Shown here piece by piece: positions 16,860 through 25,023 of a stretch of DNA of 64,000 bases. Origin of the DNA: Pseudomonas sp. CROZ-RG-20F-R04-15 (GTDB taxonomy: Bacteria; Pseudomonadota; Gammaproteobacteria; Pseudomonadales; Pseudomonadaceae); the NCBI RefSeq assembly GCF_022662375.1, contig NZ_JAKNQL010000011.1:62001-126000 (forward strand). The letters run 5' to 3'. The translations under genes and the position numbers were made by a program. Numbering within the stretch: position 1 is the stretch's first letter; every line of letters begins with the position of its first letter. The notes under the pieces are model-generated. The model searched no databases and was not told where the DNA came from. It was given only the letters and a program-made list of their open reading frames with translations.

Positions 16860-17380
16860 AGGTCGTGGTCCTGACCGGTCCAGAATCCACCGGCAAGAGT
16901 TGGCTGGCGGCGGGCCTGCAACAACGCTTTGGCGGTGTACGCGTGGATGAGTACGTGCGCCGCTTTATCGAACTCAATCCCCGCGACACCTGCCTGGCTG
17001 ACATCCCCGAAATCGCTCGCGGTCAACTGCATTGGGAAGATCAGGCACGGGCGCAACAGCCGCCGCTGCTGATTCTCGACACCCATTTGCTCAGCAATAT
17101 GCTGTGGAGCCAGACGCTGTTCGGCGACTGCCCGGACTGGCTGGAATCGGAATTGTTGGGGCGGCATTACGACCTGCACCTGTTGCTCTCGCCAGAGCAG
17201 GTCGACTGGAGCGATGACGGCCAGCGCTGCCAACCCGATCTGGACGAGCGCCTGGTGTTTTTCCGGGCCACACAAAGTTGGCTGGAAAGCCACCACCAGC
17301 GTGTTCAGGTCATTCAGGGCGATTGGGCCGATCGCCAGACTCAAGCCTTTGCCGCCGTCGAGCAATTGCTGGCTGAATGA
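16856..17380 (+). CDS. NadR-like ATPase, probable nicotinamide riboside kinase
   Basis: A 174-aa P-loop kinase matching the C-terminal ribosylnicotinamide kinase domain of NadR. Walker A is GPESTGKSWLA at residues 8-18, followed by DEYVRRF and a Walker B-like LLILDTHLLS. The N-terminal adenylyltransferase and repressor domains of full NadR are absent. It would phosphorylate nicotinamide riboside to NMN after uptake by PnuC, whose gene it overlaps by four bases (ATGA). The function follows from the family and the pairing, not from a test. Confidence 0.85.
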   Translation: MKVVVLTGPESTGKSWLAAGLQQRFGGVRVDEYVRRFIELNPRDTCLADIPEIARGQLHWEDQARAQQPPLLILDTHLLSNMLWSQTLFGDCPDWLESELLGRHYDLHLLLSPEQVDWSDDGQRCQPDLDERLVFFRATQSWLESHHQRVQVIQGDWADRQTQAFAAVEQLLAE

Positions 17381-17737
17381 CCCGGTCAGCGGGTCAGACT
17401 ACCCGGCAACTTCCCCCGTTGTGGGGGCAAAGTGTCCGTTCCTGAAACACCCCGCCAGTTGCAAAGTGCCCGTTTCAGCACTGTTCACTGCTTTGTCATC
17501 CGAGTTGTTACGCGGCTGATACACAGCGCTGCAAACCCTTGTTCCAGAGCATTGTTCAGCCAGTAGACAGGTCGACGTGGTAGTGCGTGTTTCAGCGCTG
17601 AAACAGCTTGTGTATCAGGCGTGCGCGTTTATTTCCCAACTCATTGAAAATTAAAAACATTTAAAAAGCGGCACAGCTTTCGCTCTCTCCTTCACAACGC
17701 TGACTCGGGCCAGCCCACTGAAGAAGGAATTGCAGCC
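17381..17737 (+). promoter_or_regulatory. fap operon control region with direct repeats and palindrome
   Basis: No gene is credible here. It begins with the hairpin TGACCCG-gtcag-CGGGTCA that overlaps the upstream stop. A near-perfect 16-base direct repeat GCAAAGTGYCCGTTYC stands at 17427 and 17461. An 18-base perfect palindrome, TGTTTCAGCGCTGAAACA, lies at 17588-17605; related half-sites CTGAAACAC (17442-17450) and GTTTCAGCACTG (17472-17483) lie upstream. These look like activator sites 65-250 bases ahead of a sigma-54 promoter. Binding protein unknown; the VpsR-like activator downstream of fapF is a candidate. Confidence 0.55.
17669..17684 (+). promoter_or_regulatory. Sigma-54-like -24/-12 promoter of fapA
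   Basis: CGGCACAGCTTTCGCT. The GG and GC pairs sit exactly 12 bases apart, as sigma-54 requires, and GGCAC is a full match to TGGCAC-N5-TTGC. Deviations are C for T at the first base and TCGC for TTGC. It ends 53 bases before the fapA GTG. Confidence 0.55.
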
Positions 17738-18190
17738 GTGGGGAACATCCAAAAAGGTTTGACCTGCCTTCTGCTGATCGGATCAGCAGCCAGTGTGTTG
17801 ATCAGCTTCAACGTGCAGGCAGAAGGCAATGGCGTGATTGTCCTCAATCGCGATGTTCAGCCAATTCCCATCGGTCGCAGCGCACCCGGCAAAGACCCCT
17901 ACCCGACCACCGTCAACGCCAACCCTTCGGCACGCATCAATCAAGCGATGAACAGCACCGAACTCAGTGACGGTGACTTCGCCGCGATCGCCAGCGGTTC
18001 GTCCATCCGCAACACGATGTCGACAACCACCGGCAGTCTGCCGGGCACCAATGTGCTGACCAACCCTAACGGCTTGCCCGGCATGAGCGGAGGTCACGGT
18101 GGCGGTGCCGGCAGTTCGATTTCCAATACCGTCAACCGCGCAATGAGCACCGGCCTTGCCCCGCTGACCCGCATGGCTGGAGGCCAATAA
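17738..18190 (+). CDS. fapA: Functional amyloid operon protein FapA
   Basis: A 150-aa exported protein, first of the fap operon; FapA is thought to act as a periplasmic chaperone that affects how FapB and FapC are incorporated into fibres. Signal peptide residues 1-28 (LTCLLLIGSAASVLISFNVQA). The body is rich in Asn, Ser, Gly and Thr with ARINQAMNSTELSDGDFAAI and a Gly-rich patch GMSGGHGGGAGSS, and ends RAMSTGLAPLTRMAGGQ. The start is GTG at 17738, with GAAGGA nine bases upstream. One base separates its stop from fapB. Confidence 0.92.
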   Translation: MGNIQKGLTCLLLIGSAASVLISFNVQAEGNGVIVLNRDVQPIPIGRSAPGKDPYPTTVNANPSARINQAMNSTELSDGDFAAIASGSSIRNTMSTTTGSLPGTNVLTNPNGLPGMSGGHGGGAGSSISNTVNRAMSTGLAPLTRMAGGQ

Positions 18191-18191
18191 G

Positions 18192-18767
18192 ATGAATCGC
18201 ACTCTGCTCCTGCTTGCCCTCCTCGGTTGCACCAGCGCCATGGCCGCCGATCCCAGCTCAGTGAACAACGCGAACATTCAGGACACCGGCATTCAGTACC
18301 GCGGCAACTACAACATCAACCAGGCCGCCGGCGACCAGATGCAGCAGACCAACACCAAGGCGATCGCCATCGGCACCTCGGCCAGCGCCACCACGATTGT
18401 CCGCCAGCACATCGACACCCCAGGCAATCCGTCAACGAACGCCAGCGCGACCATTGGCGGCAACTCTTTCAGTAATGGCAACGGGATTCTGGGCGTGAAC
18501 CAGGGCGCCGGGGCCAACAACCAGATGGCCAACGTCACGCGCGTCAGCATCAGTGCTGCCCCGCAGAGCGTTGACGACAGTGCCCTTTCGCAACAGAACG
18601 TGGCGCTTCTACCGAGCTCAGGAGCAACTGGTACCTCACCCGGCAGTCGCCAGGTCACGACAAGTGATCAGGCCTTCACCGGCAGCCGCGGGGTAATCCA
18701 GGTGAACCAGAGTGCTGGGGTGGGGAACCGTATGGCTAACACCCTGAGCATCCGGGTCGCTGACTGA
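18192..18767 (+). CDS. fapB: Minor amyloid subunit / nucleator FapB
   Basis: A 191-aa secreted amyloid protein, proposed to nucleate FapC fibres on the cell surface. Signal peptide MNRTLLLLALLGCTSAMAA. Three imperfect repeats of the Fap type follow: YNINQAAGDQMQQTN (about residue 39), ILGVNQGAGANNQMAN (about 98) and VIQVNQSAGVGNRMAN (about 168), each with Asn/Gln/Gly ladders that form beta-hairpins in the fibre. Start ATG at 18192, with GGAGG inside the end of fapA. Confidence 0.93.
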   Translation: MNRTLLLLALLGCTSAMAADPSSVNNANIQDTGIQYRGNYNINQAAGDQMQQTNTKAIAIGTSASATTIVRQHIDTPGNPSTNASATIGGNSFSNGNGILGVNQGAGANNQMANVTRVSISAAPQSVDDSALSQQNVALLPSSGATGTSPGSRQVTTSDQAFTGSRGVIQVNQSAGVGNRMANTLSIRVAD

Positions 18768-18838
18768 CCCAAACAACAAAAGCAGTGCAATTAGAAAGTA
18801 CCAACACTTAACCAACTAATTAAGCACGGAGAAACACC

Positions 18839-19843
18839 ATGAAAACTACAATGGCTCTCAAACCACTGGTTTTCGCACTTGCAGCAGTAATGGCAATGGC
18901 AGCGCAAGCAGGCGGCAACGATCATGGTAACAACGGCGGTCATGGTCATCAGCCTCCTCCACCAAAAGGTCCAACCCTCGAAGAACTGCTGCAAATCGGC
19001 GCAGGTGCCGGTGCTGCAGTACTCGACGTGCAAAACAGCCAGGGCAACGTAGTCGGTAACCAAGGCACAAAAAATAGTGCCGGTATCGAAAACTCGGCAA
19101 ATGGCTCGAACGGCAACGTGGGCATGAACAACACCGCAGGCGACGGCAACCAGCAAGATAACGCTGCTGCTCTGGCAACCGCTGACGAAAGCTTCATCTT
19201 CGGTTCGGCTGTGTCTGCTTCCAGCGCTACTCAGGTCAACTCGGGCAACTCCGTTGCCAACTACTCCACCACCAACACTGCGGGCATGAACAACGTCGGC
19301 AACAGCGGTTCCGGCAACATCGGCGTCAACAACAGTGCCGGCAACTTCAACCAACAGAAAAACAACCTGGCAATCGCCGTATCCGGTGGCCGTGTGGCCC
19401 AGGCTGCTGCAGCTGCCAACCAAAGCTCTACCGGTCTTAACGTAGGCAACTACGGCACTCAGACCTACAAAACCAATACCCTCACTGGCACTGTTGCTGC
19501 TGTCGGCGTGTTCGGCGCCGTGGGTGAAGCTACCATCAAAGATGACGATCACGGTCACGGTGGTGGCGGTTATGGCAACAACGACAAAGGGCATGGCGGC
19601 AGTGGCGGTAGCAAAGATCAGAAAGCTACCTTCGAAGCTGTGGGTGTCTTCGGTCTGGCGGGTGTGACCACTCAACAAGTGATGACTCCAGACGGCTGGA
19701 AAAACCCTGTGACCAACAATGCCGCTGTCAGCAACGTTGGCAACAACTTCTCCGGCAACGCTGGCTTCAACAACGCCGCGGGTGTTGGCAACCAGCAAAG
19801 CAACTCGCTGTCCATCGCTGCAGGTTGCAAAGCCTGCATGTAA
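18839..19843 (+). CDS. fapC: Major amyloid subunit FapC
   Basis: A 334-aa secreted protein, the bulk constituent of Fap fibrils in biofilm matrix. Signal peptide ends at about residue 24 (AVMAMAAQA). Three amyloid repeats are seen: GNVGMNNTAGDGNQQ (about residue 92), GNIGVNNSAGNFNQQ (about 159) and GNAGFNNAAGVGNQQ (about 306), separated by a short and a long linker; the long linker has a His/Gly tract (DDHGHGGGGYGNNDKGHGG). The C-terminal CKACM gives the CxxC motif conserved in FapC. ATG at 18839 follows CGGAGAAACACC. A terminator-like hairpin follows the stop, before fapD. Confidence 0.95.
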   Translation: MKTTMALKPLVFALAAVMAMAAQAGGNDHGNNGGHGHQPPPPKGPTLEELLQIGAGAGAAVLDVQNSQGNVVGNQGTKNSAGIENSANGSNGNVGMNNTAGDGNQQDNAAALATADESFIFGSAVSASSATQVNSGNSVANYSTTNTAGMNNVGNSGSGNIGVNNSAGNFNQQKNNLAIAVSGGRVAQAAAAANQSSTGLNVGNYGTQTYKTNTLTGTVAAVGVFGAVGEATIKDDDHGHGGGGYGNNDKGHGGSGGSKDQKATFEAVGVFGLAGVTTQQVMTPDGWKNPVTNNAAVSNVGNNFSGNAGFNNAAGVGNQQSNSLSIAAGCKACM

Positions 19844-19856
19844 TCGCGATCGAAAC

Positions 19857-19882
19857 GAAAGCCCCGGAAACGGGGCTTTTCC
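19857..19882 (+). terminator. Hairpin between fapC and fapD
   Basis: AAAGCCCCG-gaaa-CGGGGCTTTT, 9-bp perfect stem and GAAA tetraloop with a T-tail, 14 bases after the fapC stop. Position inside the operon suggests partial termination, keeping fapABC transcripts more abundant than fapDEF. Confidence 0.75.
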
Positions 19883-19906
19883 TCAGTCCGCAAAGGCGTA
19901 TCGATC

Positions 19907-20587
19907 ATGCGTAAGACTGCCCTTATCGCTTTGCTTTGTCTGTCTGGCCTGACCCAGGCCGCCCAGATGCCCGTGGCTGCCCTCCCCGGCGGCACACTCA
20001 TCTACAAAAACGTGCAAAGCATCCGTGAGCGCAAGTTTTCCGACATCGTCGAACAGAAAACCGATTTCAGCTGCGGCGCTGCTGCACTGGCCACGGTGTT
20101 ACGCCAGGCTTATTGGCTCGACGTCGATGAGGAGCACATCATCAAAGGCATGCTGGTCAACGCTGACCAGGACCTTGTTCGTACTCAAGGGTTTTCCATG
20201 CTCGACATGAAGCGCTACATAGAAAGCATCGGCATGCGCGCCAGGGGTTACAAGATTCCACCGGAAAAACTCGACGCTGTAACGATCCCGGTGGTGGTAC
20301 TGATGGAAATTCGCGGCTACAAGCATTTCGTGGTTCTGCAGCGTTCGGACAAGGATTGGGTTTACATCGGAGACCCGGTTCTAGGCCATAAGCGCTACAA
20401 ACACGATGACTTTGTCAAAGGTTGGAACGGCATAGTCTTCGCCATCGTCGGCCCCGGTTATGACAAAACCAATGCCTTGCGCAGCCCGCCGACACCGCTG
20501 ACGGCCAAGAACAAGCTGGATAACTTCAACCCTGTCAGAGATGCTGAATTGATGGACTTCGGGTTCATACAGAGCGACTTCTTTTAA
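19907..20587 (+). CDS. fapD: C39-type cysteine protease FapD
   Basis: A 226-aa exported protein of the C39 peptidase-like family, required for Fap fibre export or processing. Signal peptide MRKTALIALLCLSGLTQAAQ. Catalytic pattern: Cys in KTDFSCGAAALATVL (about residue 55), His in YKHFVVLQR (about 143) and Asp in YIGDPVLGH (about 159). It thus shares fold and active site with the GNAT/C39 fusion near the start of the window, but is exported and has no fused domain. ATG at 19907, 63 bases after fapC, with an internal hairpin in the gap. Confidence 0.93.
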   Translation: MRKTALIALLCLSGLTQAAQMPVAALPGGTLIYKNVQSIRERKFSDIVEQKTDFSCGAAALATVLRQAYWLDVDEEHIIKGMLVNADQDLVRTQGFSMLDMKRYIESIGMRARGYKIPPEKLDAVTIPVVVLMEIRGYKHFVVLQRSDKDWVYIGDPVLGHKRYKHDDFVKGWNGIVFAIVGPGYDKTNALRSPPTPLTAKNKLDNFNPVRDAELMDFGFIQSDFF

Positions 20588-20631
20588 TCGCCGATTATAA
20601 AGAATGGGGCTGGATGTCCCGGGAGCAGCAA

Positions 20632-21378
20632 ATGAAAACCTCATACTGGCTGGCCGCCGCCTGCCTGGCAGCGAGTGCGTCAGGCTATGCCAATGCAGGA
20701 TTCAAACCTATCGAGATACAGGACAAGGAACTGTCCGAACTACGTGGTCGTTATGTGATGCCGGGGCGGATTATCAGCTTCGGCATTGTCATGAGCAGTA
20801 CCTGGCGCAACGCCAGTGGCGATCTGATCGGGGCGGCAACCTCGATGCAACTTCAGGCAGCAACGATCAAACCCGAATTCTACGTGCAGACAATCAAGGA
20901 GCACGGCAACGGCAGCGTCCTGCCAACGGGCACCGGCACGATCACTGGTGGCGCTGGACTTGACAGCAGCCAGGGCGTAACGCAAAGCGTGCGTGCCGCC
21001 GGCGACAGCAATACGGCCTACAACAATGTTGCCATCAACGTTTCGGAAGCCAATCAGGCGCCGGCGCTGGTGCCCGCACAAGGGCAGGCCTTGATGGCCG
21101 GGCAGACCATCGGCGGCAGCAATGCGGCGGGCAGCGTCACTGTCTCGGCGAGCGGAGGCGGTATACAAATGGCCATTCAAGCCTCCGGCAATCAGGGCAC
21201 AGCCCTGCAACAGGTCGCTCAGGGCGGCTTGCTGCAGAACACCCGTTTGCTGGGCAGCGCCAACGTGGTCAACAACATGACTCAACTCAACGTCGTCCTG
21301 AACAATAACGGCATGAGCGCCGGCGCACTGGATTGCAACCTGACTCAACTCAGGGCACTACGCACTATTGGATATTGA
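20632..21378 (+). CDS. fapE: Fap amyloid component FapE
   Basis: A 248-aa secreted protein, found as a minor fibre component in other strains. Signal peptide MKTSYWLAAACLAASASGYANA. The mature N terminus (FKPIEIQDKELSELRGRYVMPG) is a conserved FapE feature, followed by Gly/Asn/Gln-rich stretches (NAAGSVTVSASGGGIQ, ASGNQGTALQQ) and a single cysteine near the end (GALDCNLTQLR). The ATG at 20632, with GGGAGCAGCAA before it, is preferred over an in-frame ATG at 20614 that has no such site. Confidence 0.9.
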   Translation: MKTSYWLAAACLAASASGYANAGFKPIEIQDKELSELRGRYVMPGRIISFGIVMSSTWRNASGDLIGAATSMQLQAATIKPEFYVQTIKEHGNGSVLPTGTGTITGGAGLDSSQGVTQSVRAAGDSNTAYNNVAINVSEANQAPALVPAQGQALMAGQTIGGSNAAGSVTVSASGGGIQMAIQASGNQGTALQQVAQGGLLQNTRLLGSANVVNNMTQLNVVLNNNGMSAGALDCNLTQLRALRTIGY

Positions 21379-21423
21379 ACTACGCTGAGTCTCGATCATT
21401 GGGCTTAAAGGGACGGCTTATTC

Positions 21424-22731
21424 ATGTATCGATCAGTATCACTGCGTGCCGCTGTTTGTTTGAGCACTCTTCTACCTGCAGCGATGCTGCAAGCGGCACC
21501 GGACGCCGATGTAGAAGTCTTGAAGCAAGAACTGCTGGAGCTGAAGCAAAGATACGAAGTACAACAAAAAGCCTTGGCGGTACTCGAACAACGGGTCCGC
21601 CAGGTCGAAGATCAACCGGCAGCGCCGCCGCCCAAAAGGTTGGCCAAGTCGCCGGCGGATTTGAAAGGCAATCCAAAAGTGGCCACCGGCACCGGGGCCG
21701 CAGCAGCGTCGGGGGGCGCAGCCGGGGGCAGCGGTGCTTCTTACGGGCAATCGCTGGCAGATGATTCGCAACCGGCACAGAGCGTGTCCAACCTGTACGA
21801 CGAGGCCAGCGGCTTCTTCGGCGGCGGCAAATTCAGTTTCGAAACCGGTATCACCTATTCGCGCTACGACACCCGTCAGCTGATTCTCAACGGCTTCCTG
21901 GCACTCGACTCGATTTTTCTCGGCAACATCAACCTTGACCGGATCAAGGCCGATACCTGGACCCTCGACCTCACGGGCCGCTACAACTTCGACAATCGCT
22001 GGCAGTTCGACCTGAACGTGCCGGTGGTCTACCGCGATTCGACTTATCAGTCGGGCGGCGGCAACCAAGGGGCAGCCAACGTCACGACCGAGCAGGACGT
22101 GACGCGCGATCCAACCATTGGCGACGTCAACTTCGGCATCGCCTACAAGTTCCTCGACGAGTCGGCCAACACGCCGGATGCGGTCGTGACCTTGCGCGTC
22201 AAAGCCCCAACCGGCAAGGATCCGTTCGGCATCAAGTTGCGCCAGACCGATGCCAACTCCAACCTGTTCGTGCCTGACACCCTGCCCACCGGCAACGGCG
22301 TCTGGTCGGTCACGCCGGGCATCTCGCTGGTCAAGACGTTTGACCCGGCAGTGCTGTTCGGCAGCCTGTCCTACACCCACAACCTGGAGGAGTCGTTTGA
22401 CGACATCAGCTCGACGGTCAACCAGAAAACCCCGGGCAAGGTACAGATTGGCGACAGCTTCCAGATCGGCGCCGGCATCGCGTTTGCGCTGAACGAGAAG
22501 ATGAGTATGTCGTTCTCGATGTCTGACCTGGTACAGCGCAAAAGCAAGCTGAAACAGGATGGCGGGGATTGGCAATCGGTGGTGTCCAGTGACGCCAACG
22601 CCGGTTACTTCAACGTCGGCATGACCATTGCGGCCACCGACAACCTGACCATCGTGCCGAACCTGTCGATCGGTTTGACCGACGACGCCCCGGACTTTTC
22701 CTTCAGCCTGAAATTCCCGTACTACTTCTAA
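21424..22731 (+). CDS. fapF: Outer-membrane amyloid exporter FapF
   Basis: A 435-aa trimeric outer-membrane beta-barrel through which Fap subunits leave the cell. Signal peptide residues 1-25. Residues 28-64 are a heptad coiled coil (EVLKQELLELKQRYEV, KALAVLEQRVRQVED), the periplasmic plug region of FapF, then a Pro/Gly-rich linker (residues 65-115), then alternating amphipathic strands of the barrel to the C-terminal aromatic end FSLKFPYYF, the expected signature for BAM insertion. Last gene of the operon; a strong bidirectional terminator follows. Confidence 0.93.
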   Translation: MYRSVSLRAAVCLSTLLPAAMLQAAPDADVEVLKQELLELKQRYEVQQKALAVLEQRVRQVEDQPAAPPPKRLAKSPADLKGNPKVATGTGAAAASGGAAGGSGASYGQSLADDSQPAQSVSNLYDEASGFFGGGKFSFETGITYSRYDTRQLILNGFLALDSIFLGNINLDRIKADTWTLDLTGRYNFDNRWQFDLNVPVVYRDSTYQSGGGNQGAANVTTEQDVTRDPTIGDVNFGIAYKFLDESANTPDAVVTLRVKAPTGKDPFGIKLRQTDANSNLFVPDTLPTGNGVWSVTPGISLVKTFDPAVLFGSLSYTHNLEESFDDISSTVNQKTPGKVQIGDSFQIGAGIAFALNEKMSMSFSMSDLVQRKSKLKQDGGDWQSVVSSDANAGYFNVGMTIAATDNLTIVPNLSIGLTDDAPDFSFSLKFPYYF

Positions 22732-22744
22732 CCATTCGGAAAAC

Positions 22745-22787
22745 GAAAAAGGCCCGTTGCGATCACCCCGCAACGGGCCTTTTTCGT
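22745..22787. terminator. Bidirectional terminator between fapF and the activator gene
   Basis: GAAAAAGGCCCGTTGC-loop-GCAACGGGCCTTTTTC, a 16-bp perfect stem between convergent genes. Confidence 0.92.
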
Positions 22788-22796
22788 TCCCCCGCC

Positions 22797-24122
22797 CTAG
22801 CGGATTTGATGCTTGTGCAGCAAACGGTAGAACGTCGGCCGGGACACGCCGAGCACTTTGGCGGCGACGCTGAGATTATCGCTGTGCCGGTTCAACACAT
22901 CGCACAACGCCTGGCGTTCGGCGCGGGTCTTGTAATCTTCCAGGGTCCCCATCGGTGTGGCGATCGAGTGCTGGCTGATCAAGCCCAGGTCGCGGGCCTC
23001 GATCTGCCGCCCCTCGGCCAACACCAGTCCACGTCGCACCCGGTTGGCCAGTTCACGGACGTTGCCTGGCCAGTCGTGTTTGCCCATGGCAATCAGCGCA
23101 TCTTCACTGAAACTGCGCGGACGGCGGCCGGTTTCGTGGCTGTAGAAGTGGGAAAAATGATTGGCCAGCATCGATAGATCACCGTGGCGCTCGCGTAAAG
23201 GCGCGGTGACCACTTGCAGCACGTTGAGCCGGTAATACAGATCTTCGCGAAAACGTTTCTTTTCGATCGCCGACTCAAGGTCGACGTGAGTTGCCGCCAG
23301 CACCCGCACATCCACCGGAATCGGTTGACTGCCACCGACGCGCTCGATGTGCTTTTCCTGGAGAAAGCGCAACAGATTGGCTTGCAGCTCCAGCGGCAAA
23401 TCACCGATCTCATCGAGAAACAGCGTGCCGCCATTGGCAGCTTCAATGCGCCCGACCTTGCGCTGATGGGCGCCGGTAAACGCGCCTTTCTCGTGACCGA
23501 ACAGCTCGGACTGAATCAGGTGTTCGGGAATCGCCCCGCAATTGATCGCCACAAACGGTTTGCTGTGACGCTGGGATTGCCGGTGCAGGGTGCGGGCGAC
23601 CAGTTCTTTGCCAGTGCCGCTTTCGCCGCGAATCAACACCGGCGACTCGGTCGGTGCCAGTTTGCTGAGTAATTTGCGCAGCTCGCGGATCGGCTTGCTG
23701 TCACCGAGCAGTTCATGTTCGGGCTGATCGACGTGGATCGTGCCTTGCCCGCGCAAACGCGCCATACCGAACGCGCGTCCGAGGGTCACCTGCACCCTTG
23801 AGACGTCGAACGGCAAGGTATGAAAGTCGAAAAACCATTCACAGACGAAGTCACCGACGTTCTGTAAACGCAGGACTTCCTGGTTGAGGACGGCGATCCA
23901 TTCGGTGCCGCTGCGGCTGATCAGTTCTTTGACGGCTTCGGGACGTTCGAGGTGAAACGGCTGTAATCGCAACAAGCCAACGTCACAACTGCGATCGGCG
24001 GCGTTTTCCAGGGTACAGCTGTCGACATCCCAACCTACGGCGCGTAATCCGGGCAATAAGCGGTGGCAGTCGTCGCACGGATCGACCACCAGTAAACGTC
24101 GTAACGCAGGCGCTTCGCTCAT
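22797..24122 (-). CDS. Sigma-54-dependent activator, VpsR-like, candidate fap regulator
   Basis: A 441-aa enhancer-binding protein. Residues 1-120 form a receiver-like domain lacking the usual phosphoryl aspartate pocket, as in VpsR relatives. The AAA+ core follows: Walker A RGESGTGKELVART, the sigma-54 contact loop EKGAFTGA, Walker B GGTLFLDEIGDLP, and the R-finger region FREDLYYRLNVLQ. The C terminus has a Fis-type helix-turn-helix (LSVAAKVLGVSRPTFYRLLHKH). It is convergent with the fap operon, which has a sigma-54-like promoter, so control of fap is a reasonable inference. ATG at 24122. Confidence 0.9.
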   Translation of the reverse strand: MSEAPALRRLLVVDPCDDCHRLLPGLRAVGWDVDSCTLENAADRSCDVGLLRLQPFHLERPEAVKELISRSGTEWIAVLNQEVLRLQNVGDFVCEWFFDFHTLPFDVSRVQVTLGRAFGMARLRGQGTIHVDQPEHELLGDSKPIRELRKLLSKLAPTESPVLIRGESGTGKELVARTLHRQSQRHSKPFVAINCGAIPEHLIQSELFGHEKGAFTGAHQRKVGRIEAANGGTLFLDEIGDLPLELQANLLRFLQEKHIERVGGSQPIPVDVRVLAATHVDLESAIEKKRFREDLYYRLNVLQVVTAPLRERHGDLSMLANHFSHFYSHETGRRPRSFSEDALIAMGKHDWPGNVRELANRVRRGLVLAEGRQIEARDLGLISQHSIATPMGTLEDYKTRAERQALCDVLNRHSDNLSVAAKVLGVSRPTFYRLLHKHQIR

Positions 24123-24477
24123 GACTGTTCCTTGGCGCCAAATTATTAGAAATGATTGTAAAAACAGTCATTTGGCAGACCCGACTGTAACATTAGCAAG
24201 ATTTTGACAGCGCCTTGTATCGATTGCTTATAGGTGTACAAGCAAACACGTTATAAGAAACGAAGTTGTTAGTGAGCTATCGACTAATTTCTAGTCCCAA
24301 GCTTTCAACACGCTTTCAAAAACCGCGTAAAAAGCAATTTCATGAAAGAAAGTTGAAATTTCTTTGTTTCATGTGTGACCCGTCGACAGGTTCGGTGCAT
24401 CAGTACAAGTAACCAGCCGCACGGTAAGCCCAACCGACGGCACATCACTTGATTGGGCAACCTGGAGAGAACACCCC
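24123..24477. other. AT-rich intergenic region between divergent genes
   Basis: 355 bases without a credible gene. On the plus strand TTGACA at 24204-24209 and TTATAG at 24228-24233 (18-base spacer) form a fair sigma-70 promoter, about 245 bases ahead of the next gene. A TTTCTTTGTTTCATG stretch near 24359-24373 carries a TGTTTCA half-site like those upstream of fapA. Confidence 0.35.
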
Positions 24478-24744
24478 ATGACCGCCCCGCTCCGTATCAA
24501 CGAAGCTCTTTTGATTGCCAACCACGCGTTCAAACCTTTCCAGTGCGTGGCCTGGGCGCCACAAGACGGCAATGGCGAACTGAGCCTTACCGTCATCGAC
24601 CGAACCAATTCGCACATCGGTCGCCAACAGATCCCAAGCAGCGCCTACTCCGATCCAGCGCAACTCGAGCAACTGCTGCAGCAGGCTCGCGCTGAACTCA
24701 GTAAAGAAGGTTACAGCCTGCAATCGTGGTCGATGCCACACTAA
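24478..24744 (+). CDS. Hypothetical 88-aa protein
   Basis: A small soluble protein (MTAPLRINEALLIANHAFKP...) with no signal peptide, membrane segment or known motif. It has one cysteine, a mixed alpha/beta character and a helix rich in Gln/Leu (PAQLEQLLQQARAELSKEG). The start is supported by CTGGAGAGAACACCCC. It is unlikely to be spurious given the good ribosome site, coding-like third-position GC and a hairpin (24757-24780) right after the stop. Function unknown. Confidence 0.65.
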   Translation: MTAPLRINEALLIANHAFKPFQCVAWAPQDGNGELSLTVIDRTNSHIGRQQIPSSAYSDPAQLEQLLQQARAELSKEGYSLQSWSMPH

Positions 24745-24756
24745 CAGCCGGGCGAT

Positions 24757-24780
24757 GCGGATGACTTTCAGGTCATCCGC
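24757..24780 (+). terminator. Hairpin after the 88-aa gene
   Basis: GCGGATGAC-tttcag-GTCATCCGC, 9-bp stem without a clean T-run, 12 bases after the stop. Confidence 0.5.
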
Positions 24781-25023
24781 CCTCTTCGCTTAGTTGTAAG
24801 CTTTTAAACACCTGCTACTTCTGTACAACTCTTTGCAACGTACCCAGACATAACTGCTTGGCCGGCTTGCTATTGGTTCAAAAAGACACTGTTCTGGCAC
24901 AGTGCGACCCTCCACCTGTTAGTTCTTACAGTTGTACTTCTCCCGGTTCAGGGATTGAATGTTCCGCTCATGCAGTTACCCACCCGGTTTCCGGTACAGG
25001 TCAACTCGCAAGGAGATGCGTGC

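Noticed and set aside
18947..19197. Minus-strand genes opposite fapC
   Set aside because: Repetitive fapC coding yields open antisense frames without start sites; the plus-strand gene is certain.
21472..22773. 433-residue open frame on the minus strand
   Set aside because: Antisense to fapF and crossing its terminator.
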